Source: Streptomyces pristinaespiralis (lineage in GTDB: Bacteria; Actinomycetota; Actinomycetes; Streptomycetales; Streptomycetaceae). Taken from it: a stretch of DNA of 64,000 nucleotides. The notes beneath the pieces are model-generated. The model saw only the letters and a list, made by a program, of their open reading frames with translations. It searched no databases and was not told the origin of the DNA. Position numbers and translations under genes: made by a program. The stretch covers positions 2,852,001-2,916,000 of the forward strand of contig NZ_CP011340.1 in the NCBI RefSeq assembly GCF_001278075.1. The letters are read 5' to 3'. Each line of letters starts with the position of its first letter. Within the stretch, counting starts at the first letter, position 1. Shown here in pieces: positions 17,630-27,003 of this stretch.

Positions 17630-19075
17630 CTACTTGATGCCGAGGAGTTGCTCCAGCGGGTCGATGGCGAAGTAGACGAGGAACAGCACCGCGGTGCCCC
17701 ACAGCAGCCAGTGCACCTCGCGGGCCTTGCCCAGGCACCCCTTGATGACCACGTAGGCGATGAAGCCGGCGCCGATGCCGTTGGTGATGGAGTAGGTGAA
17801 CGGCATGACGACGATGGTCAGGAAGGCCGGGACGGCGACGTCGTAGCGGTCCCAGTCGATGTGCCTGACCTGGGTCATCATCAGGAATCCGACGGCGACG
17901 AGGGCCGGGGCCGCGGCCTGGAGCGGCACGATCGTCAGGACGGGGGCGAGGAAGAGGGCGAGAGCGAAGAGACCGCCGGTGATGAGGTTGGCGAAACCGG
18001 TACGCGCACCTTCACCGACACCGGCGGCGGACTCGATGTACGTCGTGGCGGACGAGGAGGAGGCGGCGCCGCCCGCGACGGCGGCGGCACCGTCGATGAG
18101 GAGAACGCGGCCCAGGCCGGGGACCTGGCCCCGCTCGTCGAGGAGTCCGGCTTCTGCGGTGACACCGACGACGGTGCCCATGGTGTCGAAGAAGTCGGAC
18201 AGGACCAGGGTGAAGACGAGCAGGACCACGGTCAGCACGCTGACCTGCCCGAACGAGCCGAAGAGGTCGAAATTGCCCAGCAGGGCGAAGTCGGGCGCGG
18301 CGAACGGCTTGTCGGGCAGCGAGGGCGAGGTCAGGCCCCAGGACTTGATGTCCGCCAACTCGTTGACGATGACGGCGACGACGGTCATCGCGACGATGCT
18401 GATGAGAATGGCGCCCCTGACCTTGCGCGCGAGGAGCACGATCGTCAGGAGCACGCCGAGGCAGAAGACGAGCATGGGCCAGCCGGTCAGCGCACCCGTG
18501 CCGAGCTGCACCGGCACGGTGGTGTTCGCCGCGTCCGGGATACGGGTGACGAACCCGGCGTCCACGAAGCCGATGAACGCGATGAACAGGCCGATGCCGA
18601 CGCTGATCGCTTGTTTCAGGGGTTGCGGGATGGCGTGCATGACGGCCTCGCGCAGACCGGTCACCACCAGCACGCAGATCAGCAGGCCTTCCAGCACGAT
18701 GAGGCCCATCGCGTCGTCCCAGCCCATCAACGGGGCGACCTGGAAGGCGACGACGGCGTTGATGCCGAGGCCCGCGGCCAGGGCGAGCGGCAGATTGCCG
18801 CCCACGCCCATGATCACGGTCATGACCGCGGCCACCAGCGCCGTGACGGTGGCCAGTTGCCCGGCGTCCAGCTGCTCGCCGAACTTGTCCTTGGCGCTGC
18901 TCAGGATGATCGGGTTGAGCACGAGGATGTACGCCATCGTGAAGAACGTGGCGAACCCGCCGCGTATCTCGCGGCCGTATGTCGAGCCACGTTCGGTGAT
19001 GCGGAAGAACCGGTCGAGCGGGCCACCTGTTCCGGTGGGCGGCGCGTCGGCCGGGCTGGTCGCGCTGTTCTGCAT
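17630..19075 (-). CDS. NCS2-family purine permease (AzgA-like)
   Basis: Membrane proton symporter for purine bases, 481 residues from ATG 19075 with AGGAG upstream. The open frame to 19171 lacks a better start. About 12-13 hydrophobic segments are visible. The sequence GREIRGGFATFFTMAYILVL with NPIILS after it, and GLGINAVVAFQV, are characteristic of the AzgA/PbuG hypoxanthine-guanine-adenine branch of NCS2. Specificity among purines is not determinable here. It is divergent from an HTH regulator gene that may control it. Confidence 0.88.
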   Translation of the reverse strand: MQNSATSPADAPPTGTGGPLDRFFRITERGSTYGREIRGGFATFFTMAYILVLNPIILSSAKDKFGEQLDAGQLATVTALVAAVMTVIMGVGGNLPLALAAGLGINAVVAFQVAPLMGWDDAMGLIVLEGLLICVLVVTGLREAVMHAIPQPLKQAISVGIGLFIAFIGFVDAGFVTRIPDAANTTVPVQLGTGALTGWPMLVFCLGVLLTIVLLARKVRGAILISIVAMTVVAVIVNELADIKSWGLTSPSLPDKPFAAPDFALLGNFDLFGSFGQVSVLTVVLLVFTLVLSDFFDTMGTVVGVTAEAGLLDERGQVPGLGRVLLIDGAAAVAGGAASSSSATTYIESAAGVGEGARTGFANLITGGLFALALFLAPVLTIVPLQAAAPALVAVGFLMMTQVRHIDWDRYDVAVPAFLTIVVMPFTYSITNGIGAGFIAYVVIKGCLGKAREVHWLLWGTAVLFLVYFAIDPLEQLLGIK

Positions 19076-19182
19076 GACGGCGTCTCCTGGGCCTACAGAG
19101 GGGAGAGAGAAGGATGTCGGGGCCGCGGGGAAAGAGCGTCGACACCTACTGTGCGAACACACATACGGCACCTCGCGAGCGG

Positions 19183-19210
19183 ATCATACGTGGCGTGAGG
19201 CAGTGCACAA
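19183..19210 (-). promoter_or_regulatory. Candidate promoter of the purine permease gene
   Basis: Reading leftward, -35 TTGTGC (19210-19205), a 16-nt spacer and -10 TATGAT (19188-19183). This predicts a 5' UTR of about 100 nt before ATG 19075. Confidence 0.5.
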
Positions 19211-19280
19211 CCAGCCCGTCGCGAACCGGAATTGGCACGTCGAAGACGCCTGTGTGTTCCTACGAAATCCCCGACGACCT

Positions 19281-19297
19281 ATCCCGCATAACGGGAT
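19281..19297. promoter_or_regulatory. Inverted repeat in the permease/regulator gap
   Basis: ATCCCG-CATAA-CGGGAT, 6-bp perfect arms. It lies between the two divergent genes, about 53-69 bp before the regulator start, where an operator would be expected. Confidence 0.4.
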
Positions 19298-19337
19298 GCA
19301 GGCGACAGTGGCCATGGAGTAGCGGCGAGTAACTGCC

Positions 19338-19343
19338 TACTGT
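19338..19343 (+). promoter_or_regulatory. -10 element of a leaderless HTH regulator gene
   Basis: TACTGT followed by 6 nt and GTG 19350; no SD is present. The -35 is not recognisable. Confidence 0.4.
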
Positions 19344-19349
19344 CGCACC

Positions 19350-20027
19350 GTGCATCCACCCCTCCCCTTCAACGCGCGCGCCGCCCGCACCCTGCGCGAG
19401 AAACTCGGGATGGCCCACGGCCACGTCGCCTACGGCATGCGCGCCTCCTACGGCATGACCCACATCACCCCCGACCACGTCGCGGCGTGGGAACGCGGCA
19501 CGGCCCTGCCCTCCGCGGACGAACTCACCGCCCTGGCCGGCGCCCTGTGGTGCGCACCCGGTGAACTCATGGGCCACGCCCGTACGCTGCGCGAACACCG
19601 CCTCGCCCGCGGGCTTCCCGTGGAGGACGTCGCACGGGCCACGGGCCTGACGCTCGACGCCTACCACCACATGGAGGAGACCGGCCTGTGGACGGGCGAC
19701 AAGCGCCAGTCCGCCGCTCTGGGCAGCGTTCTCGGCCTTCCCCCACGCGATTTCATCGCCATCACGGGACTCGAGAACGAGTTGGCACGCCTCCTCACCG
19801 AGGCCGTCTCCACCCGCTGGCAGGCCCACGTCCGCGCCATCGCCAAGCTCGTCGCCATCGACCGCCGCGCCCTGCAGGACCCCCTGCGCACCATGCAGCA
19901 GGACTACCAGACCCTCCTGGCGGCCACCCTCAGCCGGGCCGGCGGCAGCACGGCCTCCGGCGAGGACGGCCGGCGCTACCTGGACGAGATCGTCGACCAC
20001 TTCTGGTCCTTGCTCCAGGACCACTGA
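19350..20027 (+). CDS. XRE-type helix-turn-helix regulator
   Basis: DNA-binding protein of 225 residues beginning at GTG 19350. Two HTH-like units can be seen. One spans ~8-75 (ARTLREKLGMAHGHVAYGMR ... DHVAAWERGTALPSADEL). The other spans ~78-135 (LREHRLARGLPVEDVARATG ... DAYHHMEETG). The C-terminal ~90 residues are helical and acidic and match no family I recognise. It is divergent from the NCS2 permease gene, so control of purine uptake is plausible but inferred from position only. Confidence 0.75.
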   Translation: MHPPLPFNARAARTLREKLGMAHGHVAYGMRASYGMTHITPDHVAAWERGTALPSADELTALAGALWCAPGELMGHARTLREHRLARGLPVEDVARATGLTLDAYHHMEETGLWTGDKRQSAALGSVLGLPPRDFIAITGLENELARLLTEAVSTRWQAHVRAIAKLVAIDRRALQDPLRTMQQDYQTLLAATLSRAGGSTASGEDGRRYLDEIVDHFWSLLQDH

Positions 20028-20062
20028 GCGGGGCCGCCGCCCGGCTGCCGTCCCGGCCGCGC

Positions 20063-20190
20063 GGAGAAGTACGAGACCGCGCCGGCCTGCCGGGCTCTGC
20101 TTCACGAGCGGCCGTCTCGCGGCGAAGACGGTCCTCGCGGCCATGGGGAACGAGAAGGACCGCCCCTGGTGACACCAGGGACGGTCCTCG
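20063..20190 (+). pseudogene. Decayed copy of the histidine kinase 3' end
   Basis: 128 nt align with 17451-17577, the last ~36 codons, stop and terminator of the kinase gene, at roughly 85% identity by eye. One inserted G after GGCCTGCC breaks the frame, and no start or upstream part is present. Shared landmarks include GGAGAAGTACGAGAC, TCGAAGACGGTC/GCGAAGACGGTC and GGTGACACC. It is a duplicated, non-functional remnant just after the HTH regulator gene. The terminator part may still work. Confidence 0.8.
20157..20187. terminator. Duplicated terminator between convergent genes
   Basis: GGACCGCCCCTGGT pairs with ACCAGGGACGGTCC with one mismatch. It is the copy of 17544-17574 and now lies between the rightward HTH gene and the leftward RHS module. 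Confidence 0.65.
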
Positions 20191-20233
20191 GTACTGCTCG
20201 ACGGTTCACGTGCGCTGCGCGCCCGGGTGGCGG

Positions 20234-20509
20234 TCAGTCCCCGGTGATCAGGGAATAGTCGGGCACCGATTCCGTGCCTTTGACGTACCGCTCACCCGTC
20301 GGCGGGACCGGAGCACGCGTCGGCATCAGCCCGTGCAGACAGGCATCGCACCAGAAGGCGGCTGTGCCGTCCTCGTCGTCCTGGTTCCGCACGACGAAGA
20401 GCAGTCGCAGTGACCTTGCGCCGCAGTGCGGGCAGGCCACGGTCCGGCCACGGGAAGCGTCTTCGTAGACCGTCCGGTAGGCGCGGTACCAGTCGTCAAG
20501 GTCTGTCAC
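20234..20509 (-). CDS. Small zinc-ribbon protein, candidate immunity/accessory of RHS1
   Basis: A 91-residue acidic protein. The start chosen is GTG 20509, whose GTGA overlaps the RHS1 stop and has AAGGGG upstream; ATG 20536 is an alternative overlapping RHS1 by 31 bp. Two CxxC knuckles (ACPHCGA at ~33-39 and WCDACLHG ~30 residues later) form a likely zinc ribbon. No signal peptide or membrane segment is seen, so it should be cytosolic. Position directly after a toxin-tipped RHS gene, with coupled translation, suggests an immunity protein. I know of no family assignment, and the function is inferred from context. Confidence 0.7.
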   Translation of the reverse strand: MTDLDDWYRAYRTVYEDASRGRTVACPHCGARSLRLLFVVRNQDDEDGTAAFWCDACLHGLMPTRAPVPPTGERYVKGTESVPDYSLITGD

Positions 20510-23500
20510 TGCAGCCCCTTTCCGATGTTCTCCCACCAGAAGTCCTCGAAGCCCTGGGCAGCCTCCTCCCAGGCGTTACCCGCATCGTACGTCTTGGGGT
20601 ATCCCATCCCTCCGCGGATCTGGTCCACATGGAAGCGCTCGTGCGCCAGAGTGCGGGCCAGCTGCTGCTCGTTACGGAAGGCGTCCCGTGTCAACGTGAT
20701 GCTCTGGTCCGGCGCCGTCGAGCCGTAGTAGCCCATCTTGGACTTGTCGATCTTGATCGTGACGTCCGAGATGTTGATGTCGTACTTGGCCGCGATCTCG
20801 CACACGCAGTCCATGGTCATCGGCAGCTTCTTGCCGCCGCCTCCACCGGAAGCCGTCTGGCGGAGCAGACCGCCTTCGTCGTCGGCTTCTTTGGACTTCT
20901 TCAGCGCGGCGGCTGCCTTCTTCTTCGCCGCCGCGAGCGCGTCCTTCGCCTTGGACAGCCCGTCCGCCGCCTTGTCGACGGCCTTGTTGGCCTTCCACAG
21001 GTCCTTGACGCCACCGATCAGATCGCCGACCAGGTTGACCACTCGCTTGGCGAGCTTGGCGCCCTTCGCCCAGTTCCACGGGGCGCCGTACTTGGCGAGG
21101 ATCTTGCCGGCGAGGCCACCGGCGAAGCTGCCCGCGATGTTGAGCAGCGTCTCGCCGCAGGCGCCCATGTCCCCGCTGGAGACACAGTCGAGAGCGGCGT
21201 CCACGCCCAGGATGTCCCGGGCGATCTTGACGAGCGCCTTGCCCGCGGACTTGATCCGCTGCTTGGCGGCCGACTGCTGCTCCTGGGCGCCGGCCAGGAC
21301 GTTCGAGGCCCCGTCGACGTTGTTCTGAGCGTCCTTGACCGGGTCCTTCTTGCCGCCGGAGACCGGGAGTCCGCCGCGGCACTCGATGAGACCCTGCATG
21401 CACTCCGGGATGGCCATGCCGCTGGGGTCGGCGTGGGTGACCGGGGTGTTGTTGGCGTAGGCGTAGCCGTTGATCTGCTGCGGCTGCTTGTAGTCGATGA
21501 TCGGGTCCACCGAGATGAACTTGCCGATCACCGCGTCGTACTCGCGCGCCCCCAGATGCGTCAGCCCGGTCGACTTGTCGATCGTGCCGCCGACGTAGCC
21601 CTTCTCTCCCGGCCAGGTTCCGGTCGCCTCGCCGCGCTCTACGCCGAAGGGATCGAAGCGTCGCTGAGCGAGCGAGCCTGTCGTGGCGTCGATGGCGAGT
21701 TCGCCCGTCCCGTGGTGGTCGGAGGCGATGAACGAGACCTTGCCGCTGTCCGTGCGCACCGCCACCGTCCGACCGGCGTGGGAGTAGTAGCGGGTGGCCT
21801 CCTCCTTGCTGCCGTCGGCGGAGAGCTTCAGCTCCGTACCGGGCAGGTAGACGGTGGTGCCCGTGGAGTCCTTGCGCTGGACCCGGTTGCCGCGGCTGTC
21901 GTACAGGTAGGTCGTGCCGGATCCGTCGGCCGCCGTCGCCCTGGCCAGCTTGCCCTCGTCCGTCCATTCCAGGACTTGGGCCTCACCATCGATGGTGCGC
22001 TTGGTGGTGTTGCCGCTGTCGTCGTACTCGTAGGCCGACTGGCGGGTGCCGGTCGGGGCGTTCTCGACGACCTTGGTCAGCTGGTGGGGGCCGTCACCCA
22101 GTTGGCCGGCCCCACCGTAGGTGTAGGTGCGGGTGACGTTCTTCGCCGGGTCGAGACCGTTGTCGTGCACGGTCTCTGACGTCCGGTTGCCGATAGCGTC
22201 CGTGGCGTACGACTTCCAGTACGGAGCAGGACCGCCCAGCGGCGTCGCGCCCGGTGCCGCCTGGCATGCCGTGGGTCCGGAGCCCTCGACGGGGGCCGAC
22301 GAGCCGATCGTGCCTCCGCCCGAACCGGCGGCCACGGTCGACGCCGGTGTCCACGCGTCGGCAAGGCGCTTGCGAGAGTCGTAGGCGAAGCACTGGACAT
22401 CGGGCGAGGCGGCGTTCGCCGTGTCCGCGATGGACAGCACGTTGCCCGCCTGGTCGTAGGAGTAATTCGCCTCCTTGGCCGGGGCGGACGCACCGTAGAC
22501 GTCCACCACCATGCGCTTCAGCCGGTCGGTGCCGGTCTCGTAGTGGAAGGTCTGCCAGGTCTTCTTGCCACCTGTGTTCAGCTCGAACTGCTGGACCAGA
22601 CTCTTGTTGGAGTACACGGTGCTGGTGACGTACGGCGTCGTGCCCGTGAGCGTCGTGGGGCGCTGAAGGTCGTCATAGCCGTTGACGAGCACTTCGGCCG
22701 GAAGGCCACCCGCCGCAGGCACACCCGTCGACTGCAGGGTGCCGTCCCGGTTGTACGCAGAGGTGAACGTGTAGGTGCCGGCCAGGTCTCCCTGCGACGC
22801 CGGAACCACGTAGTCCGTCCTCAAAGGACGGTAGAAGTCGTCCCATGTCTGAGTGATGGCTGCGAAGTACTCGGTCGACGACGTGTAGCTGATGTCGGCC
22901 CAGGCCTGCCCGAGCCTTCCCGCCTTGTCGTAGCGGGTCTCCGTGAGTTTGGTGCCCGTGTTCGCCTCACCGCGCCAGGTGGACAACGGCCGGCCGAGCT
23001 TGTCGTAGACGGTCGACATCTTCTTGCCGCGGCCGTCCGTCGCCGAGACCGGCCGGTCAAGGCCGTCGTACACCGTGGTCGACGTCCCCGCGTCCGGGTC
23101 CACACTCTTCGTCTTGCGGCCCAGCAGGTCGTACTCGTACCGCCACACGTTGCCCTTGGCGTCGGTGACGGTCTCCAGCTCGTTCTTCGGGGTGAAGGTG
23201 TACTTGGTGACGTCGTAGCCGGACAGCGGGTTCGGGGAGTCGCCCCGGTAGTGCCAGATCTCCTTGGTGTTGCCCTTGGCGTCGGTGATCGACGTCGTGG
23301 GGACACCGCCCTGCGGCGGGTCGACCGTGGTGCGCTCGCCGTCGTAGGTGGTGGTGGTGCGCCACTGCTCGACGCCGGAGACCGCCATGATCTGCGCGGT
23401 CGGGCGGCCGAGGCCGTCGTACCGCATCAGGGACTGCTGGCCGACCTCCCCGTTGCGGACGATCAGCAGTTCGTCGGAAGCCGCACCCGCCGCGTTGTAG

Positions 23501-26500
23501 GTGGCGTTGGTCTGCTTGACCTTGCCCGTGCCGTCGTAGAACGAGTCGGCGACCATGCGCGTGCCGCCCGGACCTTCGGTCTGGAGCTGGCGCGGCCGCA
23601 GCAGGCTGTCGTACAGCTGGTACTCGGACCCGTAGGAGCCGTCGTTCTCGATCTTCTCGGTCCGGATCGCGGTGACCTTGTCCCGGCGGACGTTGTACGA
23701 GTACTTGATGCTCGGCGTCTGGGACTTGGCGCGGTCCGGGAGCCAGACCGAGGTCAGGCGGCCCAGGCCGTCGTAGGCGAGGTCCGTGCGCTTGCCGTTG
23801 GGGTCGGTCTGGCCGGCCGACATGCCCCATGCCGGGACGTAGTCGGTGGTCGTGACGTGGCCGAGCGCGTTGGTGTTCTTCGCCTGCGAGATCAGGCCGT
23901 TGACGTCCGTGTACGCCGTCTTGGTCTCGGCGCCGGACGCGTCCTTCTGCGACAGCGGGCGGCCGAAGGCGTCGTACGTGGTGGTGCCGGTGACCTGGTA
24001 GGTGCCGGTGGTGCCGTTGTGCGAGGTCAGGCGCTCGGTCGTGGTGGCGAGACCCCTGGTGGGGGCCGCTCCGAAGGCCAGGCCGTCGTACGAGGTGCGC
24101 TCGTCGGCGTGGACCTGGGTCCGGCGGTCCGGTGTGACCGAGCACTTCACGCCCACCGACTCGCTGCGCGAGGGCAGCGTGAGGAGGTTGGCGGCCGTGT
24201 TGTCGGCGTACCAGGTGCGGGTGCAGGTGTCGTCGGACGGCGTGGAGACGTCACCCTGGTCGTCGACCTCGGTCACCCGGCCGGTGCCGTTCACGGTGTC
24301 GTACTTCGTGACGGACCTGGACTCCAGCCACGTCCCGCCGGACCGCAGCTCGAAACCGCGTTCCGTCTCCGTGCGCACGATCGACGCGTGGGTGGTGCCC
24401 CAGCTGCGCGTCTGCGTGGCGGTGTTCACCTTCCACGGGGTGCCGATGACCTTGGAGACGACCTTGTCGCCGTCCCAGGTCTGTGCCTCCAGCTGGTGGC
24501 CGGTGAACTCCTCGGAGTCGGTCCACTCGGCGCCGGTGGAGTCCTTGACCTTGACGGAGCGGGTGCCGCCGTCCGGGTCCTTGTCCCCGTCCATGCCCTG
24601 GAGGTACGTGTAGTCGATCCGCGTGGTCTGCTTGTCGGCGCTGCCGGAGGTGACGGTGACCTTGCCGTAGCCCTGCCAGCCGCCCCAGGTGAGGTACTTG
24701 TCCTCGGTGATGCCGTCCGGCTTCGCCTTCCGCCAGGCCGCGTCACCGTTGTAGTCGTAGCGGGTGACGAGGGAGTCGCCGCCGCCGGTGCGGTCGGTCT
24801 CGACGATCTCGGCGACGACGTACTTGTGGAACCAGTCCGTGATCGGCTCGATGGTCCCCGGCGGGGCCCACTTGACCGGGTAGCAGCGCTTCACCGACGC
24901 GCCCGGCCTGGGCAGCGTCTCCTTGGTGCACTCGGTCGGCGCGTAGTTGACGTCGAGCTGGGCGCCGGTCTCGCTGAGGACGGCCGCGAGGCGGTAGCGG
25001 TGGAACGGGGCGATGTTGTCGCCGATCGCGTCGACGCGGTTGGCGAGCTGCTCCCCGTAGAGCTCCAGCGCGGGCAGCTTCGCCGCCGTGCCGACGCGTC
25101 CCTCGTGCTCCAGCTTGGAGAGCCAGAGGGTCTTGGAGTCGTCACCGTTGTCCGTGAACAGGTGGGTGAAGGTCCACGCGTCCACGTCCTGGTACTCGGT
25201 GGCGCTCTTGCGCATCTGCGTGGTGATGCCCGTCAGCCGCTTGGTGGTCCAGAACGTCTGGCCGACGGTGCACTTTGTGTCCGCCTTGCACTCCTGGTCG
25301 ACGGGCGTGTCGGGCCAGTGCGCGGCGTTCGTCTTCGTGCGCTTGGACTCCGCGCAGTCGAACTCGGCGGTGGGCAGGCAGCGCTCGGCGGTGTCGAAGA
25401 CGACCCGGGCCGGGGCCTTGGCGGCGTAGACCTGGCCGTCGCGCTGGCCGTAGTCGATCCGCTTCAGGTAGCCGCCGCGGTGGTACGCGGTGCCGTTGAC
25501 GTCCGTCTTGCCATTGAGGGCGTAGTGGTTCGTCTCGGGCGCGTAGAAGTAGGACATCACGTTGCCGTGGGTGTCCTTGACATGGTCCAGGCTCCAGCGC
25601 CAGGCCTGCTTGCAGTGCGCGCTGGTGAACGTGGCGTTGTAGCAGGGCTCCCCGGAGTCGTCGCCGAAGACGGGGACCGTCCAGGCGGAGCCGGTGGTCT
25701 CGTTGCCCGTGGCCCAGCCGGGCAGGCGGTTGAGCCCGAACCAGTACTGGGTGCCGTCGGCGGTGGTGACCTTCCAGTGCTCGCCGTCGTTGTCGCCGTT
25801 CGTCGCACCGGTCAGCTTCTCGACCTTGGTGCCGTCGTCGGACGAGAACTTCCAGTCCCCGGTCTTGTCGTCCTTGATCAGCTCGCTGGAGTTGCCGTTG
25901 AGCATGATCGAGGCGTTGTCGAACGCCCAGCACTGCTCACCGGAGGCCGAGTGGCCGTCGTCGGCACACGGCTTGTAGCGGCGCTCGATGTAACCGGCGT
26001 CGTAGGAGAAGCCCTCACCGATCCAGGAGCCCTGGTTGTTGGTCGCGGCGGTGCGGCCGTCGGCCGACTGGGACGAGTAGCCGAGACCGACCGTCGGGGA
26101 GAGGCCACCCGGCGTGGGCACCGTCCGCATCGGGTAGTTCCAGCTGAATCCGCCGGAGGAGTTGGCGACGCTCCAGCTGGCCGACGGGGCGAGCGAGGTC
26201 GCCTTGTAGGAGCCCTGCGCCGAGGACGGCCCGGCCGCGAGCGCCACGAGCGACGTGCCCTCGACGGCCATGGCCGACGGGCCGGACTCCGGCGCGGGGG
26301 CCGCGGTCACGGAGGCGGAGACCGTGCGGTCCTCGGGGTCGTTGACGGTGGGCAGCGGCTTCGGCAGCTCGGGGCACGCCTTGCTGCCGGGCGTCGCGAC
26401 GGCCGCGCAGGCGGGCAGCCGCACCAGGTGCAGACGGGAGGCGTAGGAGCCGCCGTAGCCCTCGGCGAAGGAGGAGTAGTCGACGGTCAGCCGGACCGGG

Positions 26501-27003
26501 GCCTCCTTCGCCTGTCCGTCGGCCCGTTCGACGCGGAGCAGCGCGCCGGCGCCGAGCGCCGCGGCCCGCTCGGCCGGCAGCACGTCGACCTTCACCTCGG
26601 CGGGCGCGGCCGGGCCGGAGGCGCTGCCGGCCCGTGCCGACTTCGCCGGCTTCGCCGGTTCCGCGGTGACGGCGACCGGCAGGCCGCCGACCGTCGTCTC
26701 CTTCGGCGCCGCGGAGGTCACGGCGACCTCCGCGCTGCCGCCGCCCGGCCAGACCGCCTTGTCGAGCGCCGTGACCGCGGACTTCCTCGCGGGGTCGGCC
26801 GGACGGGGCGCGGCCTTGGCGTTCCTGCCCTCGACGGGATCGCCGAAGTCCTGCACACCGGGTCTGCCCCGGCCCTGTTCCTCCAGGGTGAGCGGCATCG
26901 CCTGGACCGTACTGCCGGTCAGGGCGACGACCACCCCCAGGGCGGTCGCTGCGAGCAGCCGCCCGGGTATGCGCCGGTCTAGCAACCGGCCACGAAATGG
27001 CAT
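20506..27003 (-). CDS. Secreted RHS-repeat polymorphic toxin with C-terminal zincin domain (RHS1)
   Basis: Predicted exported contact-toxin-like protein of 2165 residues. ATG 27003 is used (GGAG 7 nt upstream); GTG 27018 is possible. A signal peptide (LLAATALGVVVALTGSTVQA) is followed by a ~350-residue N-terminal region shared with RHS2 (RPGVQDFGDPVEG), then many YD/RHS repeats such as YDGLGRPTAQI and YDLLGRKTKSVDPD. The RHS-associated core spans ~1785-1862 (GLTHLGAREYDAVIGKFISV, ADPSG). A helical pretoxin linker with a paired-Cys motif (ALDCVSSGDMGAC) leads to the ~110-residue tip. The tip carries HERFH (His2121, Glu2122, His2125) with Glu2146/2147 as possible third ligand, i.e. a metallopeptidase-like fold. 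No Hint domain is present. Confidence 0.9.
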   Translation of the reverse strand: MPFRGRLLDRRIPGRLLAATALGVVVALTGSTVQAMPLTLEEQGRGRPGVQDFGDPVEGRNAKAAPRPADPARKSAVTALDKAVWPGGGSAEVAVTSAAPKETTVGGLPVAVTAEPAKPAKSARAGSASGPAAPAEVKVDVLPAERAAALGAGALLRVERADGQAKEAPVRLTVDYSSFAEGYGGSYASRLHLVRLPACAAVATPGSKACPELPKPLPTVNDPEDRTVSASVTAAPAPESGPSAMAVEGTSLVALAAGPSSAQGSYKATSLAPSASWSVANSSGGFSWNYPMRTVPTPGGLSPTVGLGYSSQSADGRTAATNNQGSWIGEGFSYDAGYIERRYKPCADDGHSASGEQCWAFDNASIMLNGNSSELIKDDKTGDWKFSSDDGTKVEKLTGATNGDNDGEHWKVTTADGTQYWFGLNRLPGWATGNETTGSAWTVPVFGDDSGEPCYNATFTSAHCKQAWRWSLDHVKDTHGNVMSYFYAPETNHYALNGKTDVNGTAYHRGGYLKRIDYGQRDGQVYAAKAPARVVFDTAERCLPTAEFDCAESKRTKTNAAHWPDTPVDQECKADTKCTVGQTFWTTKRLTGITTQMRKSATEYQDVDAWTFTHLFTDNGDDSKTLWLSKLEHEGRVGTAAKLPALELYGEQLANRVDAIGDNIAPFHRYRLAAVLSETGAQLDVNYAPTECTKETLPRPGASVKRCYPVKWAPPGTIEPITDWFHKYVVAEIVETDRTGGGDSLVTRYDYNGDAAWRKAKPDGITEDKYLTWGGWQGYGKVTVTSGSADKQTTRIDYTYLQGMDGDKDPDGGTRSVKVKDSTGAEWTDSEEFTGHQLEAQTWDGDKVVSKVIGTPWKVNTATQTRSWGTTHASIVRTETERGFELRSGGTWLESRSVTKYDTVNGTGRVTEVDDQGDVSTPSDDTCTRTWYADNTAANLLTLPSRSESVGVKCSVTPDRRTQVHADERTSYDGLAFGAAPTRGLATTTERLTSHNGTTGTYQVTGTTTYDAFGRPLSQKDASGAETKTAYTDVNGLISQAKNTNALGHVTTTDYVPAWGMSAGQTDPNGKRTDLAYDGLGRLTSVWLPDRAKSQTPSIKYSYNVRRDKVTAIRTEKIENDGSYGSEYQLYDSLLRPRQLQTEGPGGTRMVADSFYDGTGKVKQTNATYNAAGAASDELLIVRNGEVGQQSLMRYDGLGRPTAQIMAVSGVEQWRTTTTYDGERTTVDPPQGGVPTTSITDAKGNTKEIWHYRGDSPNPLSGYDVTKYTFTPKNELETVTDAKGNVWRYEYDLLGRKTKSVDPDAGTSTTVYDGLDRPVSATDGRGKKMSTVYDKLGRPLSTWRGEANTGTKLTETRYDKAGRLGQAWADISYTSSTEYFAAITQTWDDFYRPLRTDYVVPASQGDLAGTYTFTSAYNRDGTLQSTGVPAAGGLPAEVLVNGYDDLQRPTTLTGTTPYVTSTVYSNKSLVQQFELNTGGKKTWQTFHYETGTDRLKRMVVDVYGASAPAKEANYSYDQAGNVLSIADTANAASPDVQCFAYDSRKRLADAWTPASTVAAGSGGGTIGSSAPVEGSGPTACQAAPGATPLGGPAPYWKSYATDAIGNRTSETVHDNGLDPAKNVTRTYTYGGAGQLGDGPHQLTKVVENAPTGTRQSAYEYDDSGNTTKRTIDGEAQVLEWTDEGKLARATAADGSGTTYLYDSRGNRVQRKDSTGTTVYLPGTELKLSADGSKEEATRYYSHAGRTVAVRTDSGKVSFIASDHHGTGELAIDATTGSLAQRRFDPFGVERGEATGTWPGEKGYVGGTIDKSTGLTHLGAREYDAVIGKFISVDPIIDYKQPQQINGYAYANNTPVTHADPSGMAIPECMQGLIECRGGLPVSGGKKDPVKDAQNNVDGASNVLAGAQEQQSAAKQRIKSAGKALVKIARDILGVDAALDCVSSGDMGACGETLLNIAGSFAGGLAGKILAKYGAPWNWAKGAKLAKRVVNLVGDLIGGVKDLWKANKAVDKAADGLSKAKDALAAAKKKAAAALKKSKEADDEGGLLRQTASGGGGGKKLPMTMDCVCEIAAKYDINISDVTIKIDKSKMGYYGSTAPDQSITLTRDAFRNEQQLARTLAHERFHVDQIRGGMGYPKTYDAGNAWEEAAQGFEDFWWENIGKGLQ

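Noticed and set aside
19076..19177. Purine riboswitch in the NCS2 permease leader
   Set aside because: The leader lacks a recognisable three-way-junction aptamer pattern.
22543..26982. Long plus-strand frame opposite RHS1 (and a similar one at 32500-36687 opposite RHS2)
   Set aside because: Arg/Val/Gly-rich translation without domains; repetitive RHS sequence gives open antisense frames.
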